Shown piece after piece: positions 8,048 through 17,178 of a stretch of 64,000 bases of DNA. The notes beneath the pieces were generated by a model. That model was given only the letters and a program-made list of their open reading frames with translations, searched no databases and was not told where the DNA came from. Positions within the stretch are counted from its first letter, which is position 1. The number at the start of each line of letters is the position of its first letter. Origin of the DNA: Bacteroides fragilis NCTC 9343 (lineage in GTDB: Bacteria > Bacteroidota > Bacteroidia > Bacteroidales > Bacteroidaceae); contig NC_003228.3 of the NCBI RefSeq assembly GCF_000025985.1, positions 248,001 through 312,000 on the forward strand, given 5' to 3'. Position numbers and translations under genes: made by a program.

Positions 8048-10207
8048 TTACTCTGCTACCAACTCTATTACCCGGCTATTGGTTTGTGAAGTTGTAAATG
8101 CATTCAATCCTATTTTCATCAGATAGTCACCGGAGAAGATTTTTTCATTACCCGACAAATTGGATTTCCGACCCGGCATCAGATTAATTTCCTTCACCCG
8201 GTACATCTTTTGGGCATCAAGCCCCCGGAGCTTTACCGGTAGTAGTTTCTCGCCGAAACGCGGATGGATGTCGTAGGTAAAGAGGACGGCTTTCGAAGCA
8301 TCGGGGGCAGTATACATCACTGCCATGTGGTTGCCATCATATGGAGATACGAGACGATATTGATCACCATCTAGAATGACAGGTTTCAAGCGTTTATAAT
8401 TGGCTACTACTTCCTGGCAATAAGTAAGTTCATCTGCTTTCATGTCTTTCAGTCCGATGTCGAAACCGAGTTTACACATACTGGCAACATCGGTGCGGAA
8501 TTTCACACTTGTTTTGCTGTTCCAGCTTGTTACGTGTGCACACATCGCTTTGGCCGGGAAGAACTGTGAGAAGCCCCACTGAATGAATAAGCGTTCTACC
8601 GGATCGGTATTATCCGAACACCAAAATTCGGTGAAGTACTTCAGTGCTTCATAATCACAACGTGCACCTCCACCGGAGCAAAGCATCATGGGCACATTAG
8701 GATATTTCTCTTTTACCCGTTTCAATACATTATATATACCGCGCACGTGGTCGACGTAGAGCTGTCCTTGTTTATCTTTCAGGTAAGGCGAATAAATATT
8801 AGTAATCGGACTGTTGCAATCCCATTTAAAGAAGGCTACATCGGGATTCTCTGTCATAATCTTATCTACGACACCAAACACGAAGTCTTGTACTTTAGGA
8901 TTGCTCAGGTCAAGTACCAACTGATTACGGAAATAATAAGTTTCCCGGTTCGGGTAATGGATAGCCCATTCCGGATGTGTTTCGAACAGGTCACTCTTGG
9001 GATTCACCATCTCCGGTTCAATCCAGATACCGAATTTGACACCGGCTTCTTTCGCTTTCTCTACTAATGCAGGGATTCCTCCGGGAAGCTTACTTTTCAT
9101 CGCTTCCCAATCGCCCAGGCCGGCATGGTCATCGTTGCGCGGATGTTTGTTGCCAAACCATCCGTCGTCGAGCAGGAACATATCTACGCCCAGGTGTTTG
9201 GCCTCTTTCATCAGTTTGCCCAGTAATTCTTCATCAAAGGTGAAGTAAGTATTTTCCCAATTATTAAGCAGAGTCATTCGGTCTCCCTTGCCGTCTTTCA
9301 GTTGGTAGTTGCGTGCCCAATTGTGCAGGTTACGGCTGGCTTCACCCGTACCGTTGTTACTCAACGTAAAGATAAACTCCGGGGTGGTAAATGTTTCGTT
9401 TGCTTTCAATTGATAGTCCGAGGCGTATGGATTGATAGCAGGGATGATTCGTAAGTTGCCTTCATTGTCCACTTCGAAAGTAAATTGGTAGTTGCCTGTC
9501 CATCCGATGGTGCCCAATACTACTTGTCCCTGATGCTCCTGAGCGGGCTGTTCCAGTCCGAGTTCAAAAAAAGGTTGCATGTGCATGGCAGCACGGCTAC
9601 CTAACTTCGTATCGAGAATCTTTTTGCCGGGTTGCAATTGCTGTGTACTCATCTGCACCTCTTTAGCCCAGTCACTGCTGAATTCGGTGAGATAATATTT
9701 TTGGTTTGAGAAGTAAAGCATTGTCGAAGCATAACGCCATAACACGACCGGCTTCTTTTGTTGATGCTTGATCTCGCTCCATGTTTTGATGACATTTTGT
9801 TTAGGATAGGCTACATAGTGCAGTGTGACGTCCACCGGATATTGGTCATCTTTCATCCGGATGATGGTTTCTGTTCCACCTTCCACTGCTTTCTGTTCCG
9901 AAGATACATAACGCAGGATCGTGCTGAGATTGCCATCGTTGTTCGTAATGGCTACAGCCGGTTCGAAATAATCTTCTCCACCCGAACCCGGATAGACTTC
10001 CCATCCTCGTGAGGAGCCGGAAAGGTTTTTCAGGTCTTGTTCGTTCAGTAGTCTGTCACCCAGATAAGATTGATACAGACGTCCGTCCGGAGCAACTTCC
10101 AGGATAAGGTCCGTCCGATCTGTCGAGATGCGAATCTGTCTGGACTCTTGTGCATTGACATGAATACAAGCTACAAGAATCAGTAATGTTGCAAGTAATT
10201 TTTTCAT
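8048..10207 (-). CDS. GH36 alpha-galactosidase (secreted)
   Basis: Retaining alpha-galactosidase of 719 residues releasing galactose from raffinose-type sugars. Signal peptide MKKLLATLLILVACIHVNAQ. Family motifs in order: MFLLDDGWFG, KFGIWIEPEMVNPKSDLF, the nucleophile in FFKWDCNSPI (about Asp463), CSGGGARCDYE, and the acid/base in CSDNTDPVER (about Asp532). A start 42 bp further upstream is possible, but a promoter at 10247-10278 would put the transcript start near 10240, inside that extension, so I use the Met at 10207. Signal cleavage at NAQ suggests periplasmic location. It has its own promoter and terminator, so it is probably not part of the sigma-driven operon although it shares strand and substrate class. 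Confidence 0.95.
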   Translation of the reverse strand: MKKLLATLLILVACIHVNAQESRQIRISTDRTDLILEVAPDGRLYQSYLGDRLLNEQDLKNLSGSSRGWEVYPGSGGEDYFEPAVAITNNDGNLSTILRYVSSEQKAVEGGTETIIRMKDDQYPVDVTLHYVAYPKQNVIKTWSEIKHQQKKPVVLWRYASTMLYFSNQKYYLTEFSSDWAKEVQMSTQQLQPGKKILDTKLGSRAAMHMQPFFELGLEQPAQEHQGQVVLGTIGWTGNYQFTFEVDNEGNLRIIPAINPYASDYQLKANETFTTPEFIFTLSNNGTGEASRNLHNWARNYQLKDGKGDRMTLLNNWENTYFTFDEELLGKLMKEAKHLGVDMFLLDDGWFGNKHPRNDDHAGLGDWEAMKSKLPGGIPALVEKAKEAGVKFGIWIEPEMVNPKSDLFETHPEWAIHYPNRETYYFRNQLVLDLSNPKVQDFVFGVVDKIMTENPDVAFFKWDCNSPITNIYSPYLKDKQGQLYVDHVRGIYNVLKRVKEKYPNVPMMLCSGGGARCDYEALKYFTEFWCSDNTDPVERLFIQWGFSQFFPAKAMCAHVTSWNSKTSVKFRTDVASMCKLGFDIGLKDMKADELTYCQEVVANYKRLKPVILDGDQYRLVSPYDGNHMAVMYTAPDASKAVLFTYDIHPRFGEKLLPVKLRGLDAQKMYRVKEINLMPGRKSNLSGNEKIFSGDYLMKIGLNAFTTSQTNSRVIELVAE

Positions 10208-10246
10208 GGTATTGTTGTTGATGTTATGAAATATGCATTGTGTGTG

Positions 10247-10278
10247 CAAAGTAAGATAAACTTCATTATATTCACAAA
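10247..10278 (-). promoter_or_regulatory. Promoter of the GH36 gene
   Basis: On the minus strand TTTG, a 20-bp spacer and TTACTTTG fit the Bacteroides -33/-7 layout with one mismatch in the -7 box. The expected transcript start is near 10240, leaving a leader of about 33 nt. This favours the ATG at 10207. Confidence 0.6.
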
Positions 10279-10395
10279 TGAAACGGGAAGAAACAAATGG
10301 ATGTTTGTGGTTCAGAGCTCTGTTTCTTAAGCGTTCTCCGGCAGATAGTGGCTTTTAAAAGAGCTTCCGGGGTAGTGGAAATATCATTCCGGTAC

Positions 10396-10429
10396 TTTGT
10401 TGTTACATAAATAAAAATATGTAATTTTG
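10396..10429 (+). promoter_or_regulatory. Promoter of the small lipoprotein gene at 10451
   Basis: TTG at 400-402 (within 10396-10402) is followed 19 bp later by TAATTTTG at 10422-10429, a perfect -7 match. The gene starts 22 bp downstream, a short leader. Confidence 0.65.
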
Positions 10430-10450
10430 AGGATCTTAAAATAAAACAGG

Positions 10451-11005
10451 ATGAAAACAGGTATGAAGCTAATTCAGGGAGCTTTGTTTGTGCTTCTTTT
10501 TTTGTTTGCCGCCTGCACACCTCACAGGCGCCCGATTCCCGACGAAATGATAGGAGAACACAGAATTCACCGGGCGGACGGACTCATGACACAGGATTAT
10601 CGTTTGTCAATTAGTCCGGTCAACGATTCGGTGTATGATATAAAGTTGTGGGAGAGGAAGAGTTCTTCAGAATCTCCGGAAAAGGTATATTACGATGGAT
10701 TGCGTTTCCATTATCGGGATACGGTGCATATCTTCACAAAGCGCGTCACGAGTGGTACCGAAACTTATCGGGTGAATAGACGTCGGGTGACCCGTGATAA
10801 GAATCCTCGTATCTGGTATACCCTAAAATTAAGTAGTACCGGGTTTGTGATGTCCGACTCATTGGTGGAGCGAAAAGGGGCTTCCGATGAACAACACCGA
10901 AAATTACTTTATAAACGTTATGGCAGACTGACTTTCCGCGAAGGTAAAATCATTTTCCTGAATAGCCGTTGTCCGGCATTCTATGTGAAGAAGGAAGAGA
11001 AATAA
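10451..11005 (+). CDS. Small lipoprotein of unknown function
   Basis: 184 residues. The N-terminus is a lipoprotein signal (LFVLLFLFAAC, acylated Cys22). The mature part is basic and rich in short beta-like stretches, such as YRLSISPVNDSVYDIKLWERK, VHIFTKRVTSGTETYRVNRR and RIWYTLKLSSTGFVMSDSL. It ends KKEEK. I recognise no family. It stands alone between the divergent GH36 gene and hppA, each with its own promoter, so context gives no role. The perfect -7 box just upstream and the lipobox make it a credible gene. Confidence 0.8.
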   Translation: MKTGMKLIQGALFVLLFLFAACTPHRRPIPDEMIGEHRIHRADGLMTQDYRLSISPVNDSVYDIKLWERKSSSESPEKVYYDGLRFHYRDTVHIFTKRVTSGTETYRVNRRRVTRDKNPRIWYTLKLSSTGFVMSDSLVERKGASDEQHRKLLYKRYGRLTFREGKIIFLNSRCPAFYVKKEEK

Positions 11006-11063
11006 AGTGCATAGTGCCTGTATTCGTTTTTTAGAGGCGGGAGATCAGCAAAAGTCGAAAATA

Positions 11064-11095
11064 TTTGGTTATCTCGTTTAGATTCAATACTTTTA
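11064..11095 (+). promoter_or_regulatory. Promoter of hppA
   Basis: TTTG, a 20-bp spacer and TACTTTTA; the last base departs from the TAnnTTTG consensus. It lies 33 bp before the hppA start codon. Confidence 0.55.
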
Positions 11096-11128
11096 GACTT
11101 TCGTTAAACCTCTAAATATTGTACGTCT

Positions 11129-13333
11129 ATGGATAGCATTCTTTTTTGGCTTGTTCCGTTTGCCTCTGTTCTGGCTCTCTGTTTTGCGCTCTATTTTCAT
11201 AAACAAATGATGAAGGAGAGCGAAGGTACTCCACAAATGATTAAGATTGCCGCTGCCGTGCGTCGGGGCGCTATGTCTTATCTGAAACAGCAGTATAAAA
11301 TCGTTGGCTGGGTATTTCTCGGACTGGTGATTCTGTTCTCTGTAATGGCTTATGGTTTTCAGGTGCAGAATGCCTGGGTACCGATAGCTTTCCTGACCGG
11401 AGGTTTCTTTTCCGGTCTTTCCGGCTTTTTGGGAATGAAAACAGCTACTTACGCATCGGCGCGTACGGCTAATGCTGCCCGTACGTCATTGAATGCCGGA
11501 TTGCGAATAGCCTTCCGAAGCGGAGCTGTGATGGGACTGGTAGTAGTCGGCCTGGGACTGCTCGACATCTCTTTTTGGTATCTGTTGCTCAATTGGGCGA
11601 TACCTGCCGATGTGCTGACACCCACTCATAAACTCTGTATCATCACTACTACGATGCTGACTTTTGGTATGGGTGCCAGTACGCAGGCGCTTTTTGCCCG
11701 TGTGGGAGGTGGCATTTATACAAAGGCTGCCGATGTGGGAGCCGATCTTGTGGGAAAAGTTGAGGCCGGTATTCCCGAGGACGATCCGCGTAACCCTGCC
11801 ACCATTGCTGATAATGTAGGTGATAATGTGGGTGACGTGGCAGGAATGGGTGCCGATTTATACGAGTCATATTGCGGTTCCATTTTGGCAACGGCTGCTT
11901 TGGGTGCGGCCGCCTTTATTCATACGGACGATACGGTTATGCAGTTTAAAGCTGTAATTGCTCCGATGCTGATTGCCGCTATCGGCATCATTCTTTCTAT
12001 AATCGGTATTTTTTCAGTACGTACTAAAGAGAATGCTACCATGAAAGATCTGCTTGGTTCGCTGGCTTGGGGGACAAACTTGAGTTCGGCTTTGATTGTA
12101 GCAGTCACTTTTTTTATCTTGTGGTTATTACAATTGGACAATTGGATGTGGATTTCTTGTGCGGTAGTTGTAGGATTGGTTGTGGGTATTGTTATCGGCC
12201 GTTCGACGGAATATTATACTTCCCAATCTTACCGGCCTACTCAGAAATTGAGTGAAAGTGGCAAAACGGGGCCTGCTACAGTCATCATTTCGGGTATAGG
12301 ACTCGGCATGTTGTCCACAGCTATTCCTGTGGTGGCGGTGGTAATCGGTATTATTGCTTCCTATCTGTTGGCTTCCGGTTTTGATTTCAATAATGTGGGA
12401 ATGGGACTTTACGGCATCGGTATTGCTGCTGTCGGTATGCTTTCTACATTGGGCATTACGCTTGCTACGGATGCTTACGGTCCGATAGCCGACAATGCCG
12501 GTGGCAATGCGGAGATGTCCTCTTTGGGTAAGGAGGTGCGTAAACGCACCGATGCGCTCGATTCGTTGGGAAATACAACGGCTGCTACCGGAAAAGGTTT
12601 TGCCATTGGCTCGGCTGCTCTTACGGGGCTGGCATTGCTGGCTTCTTATATTGAGGAGATCCGCATTGGGTTGACTCGTCTTGGTAATTTGGTACTTACT
12701 TTTCCGAATGGAGACACGATCAGTACGGCCAATGCTACCTTTGTGGATTTTATGAACTATTATGAGGTAAATTTGATGAATCCGAAGGTACTTTCCGGTA
12801 TGTTTCTCGGTTCGATGATGGCATTCCTGTTCTGTGGTCTGACTATGAATGCAGTCGGACGTGCTGCCGGACATATGGTAGATGAAGTACGCCGCCAGTT
12901 CCGTGAAATGAAAGGTATCCTGACCGGGGAAACCGAACCGGACTACGAACGTTGTGTTGCTATTTCTACAAAAGGAGCACAGCGGGAAATGGTAGTGCCT
13001 TCTCTGATTGCCATCATTGCTCCAATCCTTACCGGACTAATATTTGGTGTTCCCGGTGTATTGGGACTGTTGATTGGCGGACTGAGTAGTGGTTTTGTAC
13101 TTGCTATCTTCATGGCCAATGCCGGTGGAGCATGGGACAATGCGAAGAAGTATGTGGAAGAAGGCAATTTTGGAGGTAAAGGTAGCGAGGTGCACAAGGC
13201 TACTGTGGTAGGTGATACGGTAGGGGATCCATTTAAAGATACGTCCGGCCCGAGCCTGAATATCCTGATTAAACTGATGAGCATGGTTGCTATTGTTATG
13301 GCAGGATTAACTGTTGCCTGGAGCCTGTTCTGA
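11129..13333 (+). CDS. hppA: Membrane-bound ion-pumping pyrophosphatase
   Basis: Integral membrane protein of 734 residues and about 16 helices that couples hydrolysis of pyrophosphate to export of Na+ and/or H+. The signature stretch around residues 202-250 contains [33 protein letters not shown] and [10 protein letters not shown], which bind Mg-pyrophosphate. A second catalytic region has [16 protein letters not shown], and the third has [14 protein letters not shown] followed by [16 protein letters not shown]. The stretch [16 protein letters not shown] has Ala where K+-independent enzymes have Lys, which predicts a K+-dependent type. Enzymes of this type in Bacteroides vulgatus were reported to pump both Na+ and H+; whether this one does is inference. 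Own promoter, no operon partner. Confidence 0.97.
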   Translation: MDSILFWLVPFASVLALCFALYFHKQMMKESEGTPQMIKIAAAVRRGAMSYLKQQYKIVGWVFLGLVILFSVMAYGFQVQNAWVPIAFLTGGFFSGLSGFLGMKTATYASARTANAARTSLNAGLRIAFRSGAVMGLVVVGLGLLDISFWYLLLNWAIPADVLTPTHKLCIITTTMLTFGMGASTQALFARVGGGIYTKAADVGADLVGKVEAGIPEDDPRNPATIADNVGDNVGDVAGMGADLYESYCGSILATAALGAAAFIHTDDTVMQFKAVIAPMLIAAIGIILSIIGIFSVRTKENATMKDLLGSLAWGTNLSSALIVAVTFFILWLLQLDNWMWISCAVVVGLVVGIVIGRSTEYYTSQSYRPTQKLSESGKTGPATVIISGIGLGMLSTAIPVVAVVIGIIASYLLASGFDFNNVGMGLYGIGIAAVGMLSTLGITLATDAYGPIADNAGGNAEMSSLGKEVRKRTDALDSLGNTTAATGKGFAIGSAALTGLALLASYIEEIRIGLTRLGNLVLTFPNGDTISTANATFVDFMNYYEVNLMNPKVLSGMFLGSMMAFLFCGLTMNAVGRAAGHMVDEVRRQFREMKGILTGETEPDYERCVAISTKGAQREMVVPSLIAIIAPILTGLIFGVPGVLGLLIGGLSSGFVLAIFMANAGGAWDNAKKYVEEGNFGGKGSEVHKATVVGDTVGDPFKDTSGPSLNILIKLMSMVAIVMAGLTVAWSLF

Positions 13334-13581
13334 GAAGGGACATCATTCACCACAGAGTAACACGGAGTTTCATCGAACGAGCTTAATCTATTGATAGCTG
13401 GCGATATTCATCTGTGGTAAATACGAGTTTTGAAGTGAATCCCGAGAGTTTTGAAATAGACCGGAAAGTCGTTCAAAACATAGATGATACATTCAAAACA
13501 GTTTCTTAGTAGAGTATTTAATTGAAGAAGGTATGGAAGAAAAGGAAACTTTTGGAATACCTTCTTCAAAAATTTATAGAA

Positions 13582-14907
13582 ATGGGGAAGTACTTGACCT
13601 TGGTAATATTCCTTACTTTTTTTGACAGTTCCAGCTTATTCTCTCAAGTTGGAGGTAGAATTGTCGATGCAAAAACGAAGCAGCCTTTAGTTGGAGCAAA
13701 TATTTATACTGATTTGGGGGTAGGAGTATCTGTTGCGGATAAAAAGGGTGAGTTTATGATAAATAATGGAGAGTTACTACGAGATGCAGATACTCTTTGT
13801 TTTTCTTTTGTCGGATATTGTACAAAACGTTTTTCCGTAACCTCTTTGTTGCAAAAGAAAAATGTGATTCTATTGCAAGAAGAACCTTTTGCTTTGGGAG
13901 AAGTGACGGTTTATGGCATAAAGAAATCTTATTTACGTTTACCATATACACAAATATCATCGATGCCTGTACCGCTATATTCGTTTGCAATGATTTCATT
14001 GGAGAAGAAGCTTTATCTTACAGGTGGAGATAGATCTCAGATAAAACCTCCAATGGGTTTTAGTTTAACAGGATCCGGAGGATTGCCATCAGGGTTTGTT
14101 TATGAAAAGTATAGTAATAAAATATATGTCTATGATATTATATCAAATACTTGGACTATCATAAATAAAAAGTTAAGAGAACGTGCTTACCATTCGGCTC
14201 TTTACAATGATGGTAAAATCTATGTTATAGGTGGAAAACGTTTTTCAACGAATCGGAAGATTGAGTATCTTGATGAAACAGTGGAGATATATGATATCCA
14301 TCGGGATACATTATTGACAGATCCGGTAAATCCACATCAAGCTGCTTCGGCAGCTGCATTTGTTTACGATGATAAGTTGATTGTTATGGGAGGATCTACT
14401 TATCGGATTGAGAACGGATGGCAAAAATATTCAGATAAGATACACATGCTTGATTTGAAGGAGGGTGTTTGGTATGAGGCAGGAAAAATGCCTTTGGGGA
14501 TGGAAACAAACGGGATTCTTGTGGGACATACTGTTTTTTTATTCGGAGGATATAGACAAAGGACTCTATCAGATATACTTACTTATGATTTGATTACCGG
14601 TTTGTGGAGGAAAAGAGGAAAATTATGGTTCTCGGTCGGTAAGGCAGCTCTGGCTCGTGGTGGAGATAAGGTTTATATTTTAGAAAATGGGGTGATACAA
14701 GTGTATAACTTATATACCAACGAGATAAAAGCATATCAAATTGATCTGAAATTACGGGAGGGGGGACTGTATTGCACTGATGATAAATTGATTATAGTGG
14801 GTGGATATAGTGAAGGGATCGATGGCAAGTTAGGAGATGCCGGAGTTTATGAGGTGCGATTGTCCGACTTTAATCGTACCGAACTGCATCTGATTAATCG
14901 GGAATGA
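13582..14907 (+). CDS. Exported Kelch-repeat protein with carboxypeptidase-like N-terminal domain
   Basis: About 441 residues from the ATG at 13582. An upstream TTG at 13522 is in frame, but the signal peptide begins at the chosen Met (MGKYLTLVIFLTFFDSSSLFSQ). Next is a carboxypeptidase regulatory-like beta domain (GGRIVDAKTKQPLVGANIYT), as found at the front of SusC proteins, and then Kelch blades marked by IYVIGGKRF, LIVMGGSTY, VFLFGGYRQ and LIIVGGYSEG. Together they suggest a surface or periplasmic beta-propeller for binding protein or glycan. There is no TonB plug or barrel, so it is not a truncated SusC. Its codons are visibly more AT-rich than hppA before it and rnhB after it, which hints at separate acquisition. 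No partner genes. Confidence 0.85.
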   Translation: MGKYLTLVIFLTFFDSSSLFSQVGGRIVDAKTKQPLVGANIYTDLGVGVSVADKKGEFMINNGELLRDADTLCFSFVGYCTKRFSVTSLLQKKNVILLQEEPFALGEVTVYGIKKSYLRLPYTQISSMPVPLYSFAMISLEKKLYLTGGDRSQIKPPMGFSLTGSGGLPSGFVYEKYSNKIYVYDIISNTWTIINKKLRERAYHSALYNDGKIYVIGGKRFSTNRKIEYLDETVEIYDIHRDTLLTDPVNPHQAASAAAFVYDDKLIVMGGSTYRIENGWQKYSDKIHMLDLKEGVWYEAGKMPLGMETNGILVGHTVFLFGGYRQRTLSDILTYDLITGLWRKRGKLWFSVGKAALARGGDKVYILENGVIQVYNLYTNEIKAYQIDLKLREGGLYCTDDKLIIVGGYSEGIDGKLGDAGVYEVRLSDFNRTELHLINRE

Positions 14908-15300
14908 AGTATCTTATTCCTTTCCTACAGAAAATATACTTTGATCTTCCATCTTCCACCCTCTGTTTTTAAGGCGGATTCAATGTTAAACGGTTGATGG
15001 TGAGATGGATGTTGTTCCTTCTTTCAGGATAAATGTGGTTAATAGCATTTTGTTTTCCTTTATATCTTTAGCGATTATGGCTTGACTCCTGCTCCGTCCC
15101 GCATGCCTGTGCCCATGAGGCCGTGTACGCGGGCTTGTGAGCACAGGCATGCGGGCTGAGATAAAGTTATTATGACGGACGTTTATTCTCTTATTCTTCA
15201 TGTGTTATAGATGGGATGACGGATGCTTGCCTTCTTCATCTTTTGGCTGAAAAGGGAGATCTTCTTATTCTGGATAGTAAGATGAGATTCGGTTCACTCT
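14908..15300. other. Gene-free stretch between Kelch gene and rnhB
   Basis: About 390 bp with no convincing gene. An imperfect hairpin overlaps the Kelch stop codon (14901-14920, GGAAT/ATTCC arms with a bulge, then TTTCC) and could be a weak terminator. The main content is the GC-rich inverted repeat at 15098-15155, listed separately. A 71-codon minus-strand frame across the repeat (14986-15201) is judged to be a by-product of it. Confidence 0.6.
15098..15155. repeat. GC-rich 15-bp perfect inverted repeat
   Basis: Arms cccgcatgcctgtgc (15098-15112) and gcacaggcatgcggg (15141-15155) are perfect complements around a 28-base centre that can pair further, imperfectly. It is strikingly GC-rich in an AT-rich intergenic region. 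No T tract adjoins either side, so it is not an ordinary terminator. It may be a dispersed palindromic element of the REP or MITE kind; copy number cannot be judged from one window. Confidence 0.75.
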
Positions 15301-15332
15301 TTTGTTCATTTCCGTTTAATTGATTACATTTG
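15301..15332 (+). promoter_or_regulatory. Promoter of rnhB
   Basis: TTTG (15301-15304), a 20-bp spacer and TACATTTG (15325-15332): an exact match to the Bacteroides consensus. The start codon of rnhB is 21 bp downstream. Confidence 0.75.
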
Positions 15333-15353
15333 CCGTGTTAAATAAAAGAAACG

Positions 15354-15959
15354 ATGCTCTTACCCTGGTTAAACGAAGAACTGATAGAAGCCGGTTGTGA
15401 TGAAGCCGGACGCGGTTGTCTGGCAGGTGCGGTTTATGCTGCTGCCGTTATCTTACCGAAAGATTTTGAGAATGAATTGTTGAATGACTCCAAGCAGTTG
15501 TCGGAGAAGCAGCGATATGCTTTGCGCGAAGTGATTGAGCGGGATGCGGTTGCCTGGGCCGTCGGCATTGTTTCGCCCGAAGAGATTGATAAGATAAACA
15601 TCCTGAATGCATCGTTTCTCGCCATGCACCGGGCGGTAGACCGGCTGAAAACCCGTCCTCAGCATCTGCTGATCGATGGAAACCGTTTCAAGAAGTACCC
15701 CGACATACCTCATACTACTGTTATAAAGGGAGATGGCAAATATCTTTCGATAGCTGCTGCTTCTATCCTTGCCAAAACTTATCGTGATGACTACATGAAC
15801 AAACTGCATCAGGAATTCCCATGTTATGACTGGGAGCATAACAAAGGTTATCCTACGAAAAAGCACCGTGCGGCTATTGCCGGGCACGGTACTACTCCGT
15901 ATCATCGCATGACTTTCAATCTGTTGGGCGACGGACAGTTGGAATTGTTCTCAAAATAA
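15354..15959 (+). CDS. rnhB: Ribonuclease HII
   Basis: Cytoplasmic endonuclease of 201 residues that cuts RNA in RNA-DNA hybrids, including single ribonucleotides left in DNA. The diagnostic motif is [15 protein letters not shown] at residues 13-27, with catalytic Asp16 and Glu17 and the GRG loop. Later HLLIDGNRF carries the third acidic residue, and [15 protein letters not shown] is the conserved block before the fourth. Length is normal. It converges on the CorA-like gene with only 7 bp between stops and no terminator in that gap. Confidence 0.96.
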   Translation: MLLPWLNEELIEAGCDEAGRGCLAGAVYAAAVILPKDFENELLNDSKQLSEKQRYALREVIERDAVAWAVGIVSPEEIDKINILNASFLAMHRAVDRLKTRPQHLLIDGNRFKKYPDIPHTTVIKGDGKYLSIAAASILAKTYRDDYMNKLHQEFPCYDWEHNKGYPTKKHRAAIAGHGTTPYHRMTFNLLGDGQLELFSK

Positions 15960-15966
15960 ACTTTCC

Positions 15967-16893
15967 TTAAAACCACTTTATCTTTCTGAAGATCACAAAG
16001 GAGAGGGCAGACAGGAATACGGATACCAGGATGATCAGCAGGAAGGCATGCGGCATCTCCTCAAGATGTATGTCTACGTTCATGCCGTAGAAACTGGCTA
16101 TTAACGTGGGGATCATCAATGTAATGGAAAGACTTGTCATACGTTTCATGATCGCATTCACATTATTGGAGATGATGGATGCAAAGGCGTCCATGGTTCC
16201 GGTGAGAATGTCACTGTAGATGTTGACCGTATTGAATGCCTGCTTCAGTTCAATGATCACGTCCTCCACTAACTCTTCATCCAGATAATCGGTATCCTGA
16301 AAGATGGTTTTCAACTTGCCGATCATCACTTCATTGCCACGAATGGAAGTATTAAAATAGACCAGTGTCTTCTGTAACTTCATCAATCGCAGCAGGTCCT
16401 CGTTTCGGATGCTTCGTTCCAGTTCTTTCTCGGCAGCGGTGATGTCTATATTTATCTGTTTCAGATACTTCAGGAACCAGACAGCCGAAGAGTAGATCAG
16501 TCGGAAAATCAAGTCGAGCTTATTGCGTACTTCGATGCCTTTCCGGCGGGTATGTTCGATGAAATCGGGAATCATATCCGTCTGATGATAGCACACAGAA
16601 ACAATGATTTCATTGTTGGTGATGATGCCGATGGGTACGGTGGTATAAGGGATACTGCTTTGAGCGTTCTGGACCGGTATACGCAGTATGGTCAGCAACC
16701 AGTTGCCTTCCGTTTCCGTACGCGGACGTTCGTCGGTATCGGCGATGTCATTTAAAAAAGATTCAGGAACTTTCAGGGTTTCGGTCAGGAATTTGAAATC
16801 ACTGCTGTCCGGGCATACTACATTGACCCAGCTGTTAGGAAGCCATTGTGCTTTTTCCACAAAGCCGGCCTCACAATAAAGATATGTTCTCAT
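15967..16893 (-). CDS. CorA-family Mg2+/divalent cation transporter
   Basis: 308 residues. A large cytoplasmic N-terminal domain (about 1-240) includes the coiled helices TAAEKELERSIRNEDLLRLMKLQKT. Two C-terminal membrane helices follow. The signature YGMNV (Gly270-Met271-Asn272) lies at the end of the first, forming the selectivity filter of CorA pentamers. The external loop is acidic (DIHLEEMPH) and the tail is the usual basic RKIKWF. The family transports Mg2+, Co2+ or Ni2+; some members transport Zn2+. The C-terminal features are clear, but which metal is not. Confidence 0.92.
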   Translation of the reverse strand: MRTYLYCEAGFVEKAQWLPNSWVNVVCPDSSDFKFLTETLKVPESFLNDIADTDERPRTETEGNWLLTILRIPVQNAQSSIPYTTVPIGIITNNEIIVSVCYHQTDMIPDFIEHTRRKGIEVRNKLDLIFRLIYSSAVWFLKYLKQINIDITAAEKELERSIRNEDLLRLMKLQKTLVYFNTSIRGNEVMIGKLKTIFQDTDYLDEELVEDVIIELKQAFNTVNIYSDILTGTMDAFASIISNNVNAIMKRMTSLSITLMIPTLIASFYGMNVDIHLEEMPHAFLLIILVSVFLSALSFVIFRKIKWF

Positions 16894-17026
16894 CTTATTG
16901 CCTCCTTTCGTTTGTTAATGTCCGAGCAGAGGCATTACCGCAGAATGACTCTGTTCGTGTTAGTTAATACTGTTGTACGTTCGCGGGTTTGAATCGTCCA
17001 TATTCTGTTTTATTTTTAAAGCGGCG

Positions 17027-17034
17027 CAAAAATA
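17027..17034 (-). promoter_or_regulatory. Possible -7 element for the CorA-like gene
   Basis: On the minus strand TATTTTTG matches TAnnTTTG, about 134 bp before the start codon. I see no TTTG at the proper distance, so support is limited to the -7 box. Confidence 0.3.
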
Positions 17035-17131
17035 AGGAAATCATTTCAAATCTGCGGCATTTTTTCTTCCTTTTTGTCCGGCGGGGAGATTGCTTAACAT
17101 AGATTAAACGTGTTCGTAATTAACTTTTTTG

Positions 17132-17139
17132 TACCTTTG
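17132..17139 (+). promoter_or_regulatory. -7 element of gpmI
   Basis: TACCTTTG is a perfect -7 match, giving a leader of about 32 nt before gpmI. The upstream -33 box is poor (TTCG at an unusually short distance). Confidence 0.5.
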
Positions 17140-17178
17140 CACCCGAAAAATAGAACGACAATTTAATTTTAGAATATT

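Noticed and set aside
10272..10520. 82-codon minus-strand frame upstream of GH36
   Set aside because: It overlaps the promoter and lipobox of the plus-strand lipoprotein gene and shows no recognisable features.
12128..12874. 248-codon minus-strand frame opposite hppA
   Set aside because: Composition is Ser/His/Arg-rich and has no fold signature. hppA on the other strand explains the absence of stops.
13334..13581. Possible repeat or small RNA between hppA and the Kelch gene
   Set aside because: I noticed phrases such as ccacagagtaacacggag that look repeat-like, but found no second copy in the window, no hairpin and no promoter.
14986..15201. 71-codon minus-strand frame across the GC-rich palindrome
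   Set aside because: The frame is created by the inverted repeat; no promoter, leader or family resemblance supports translation.
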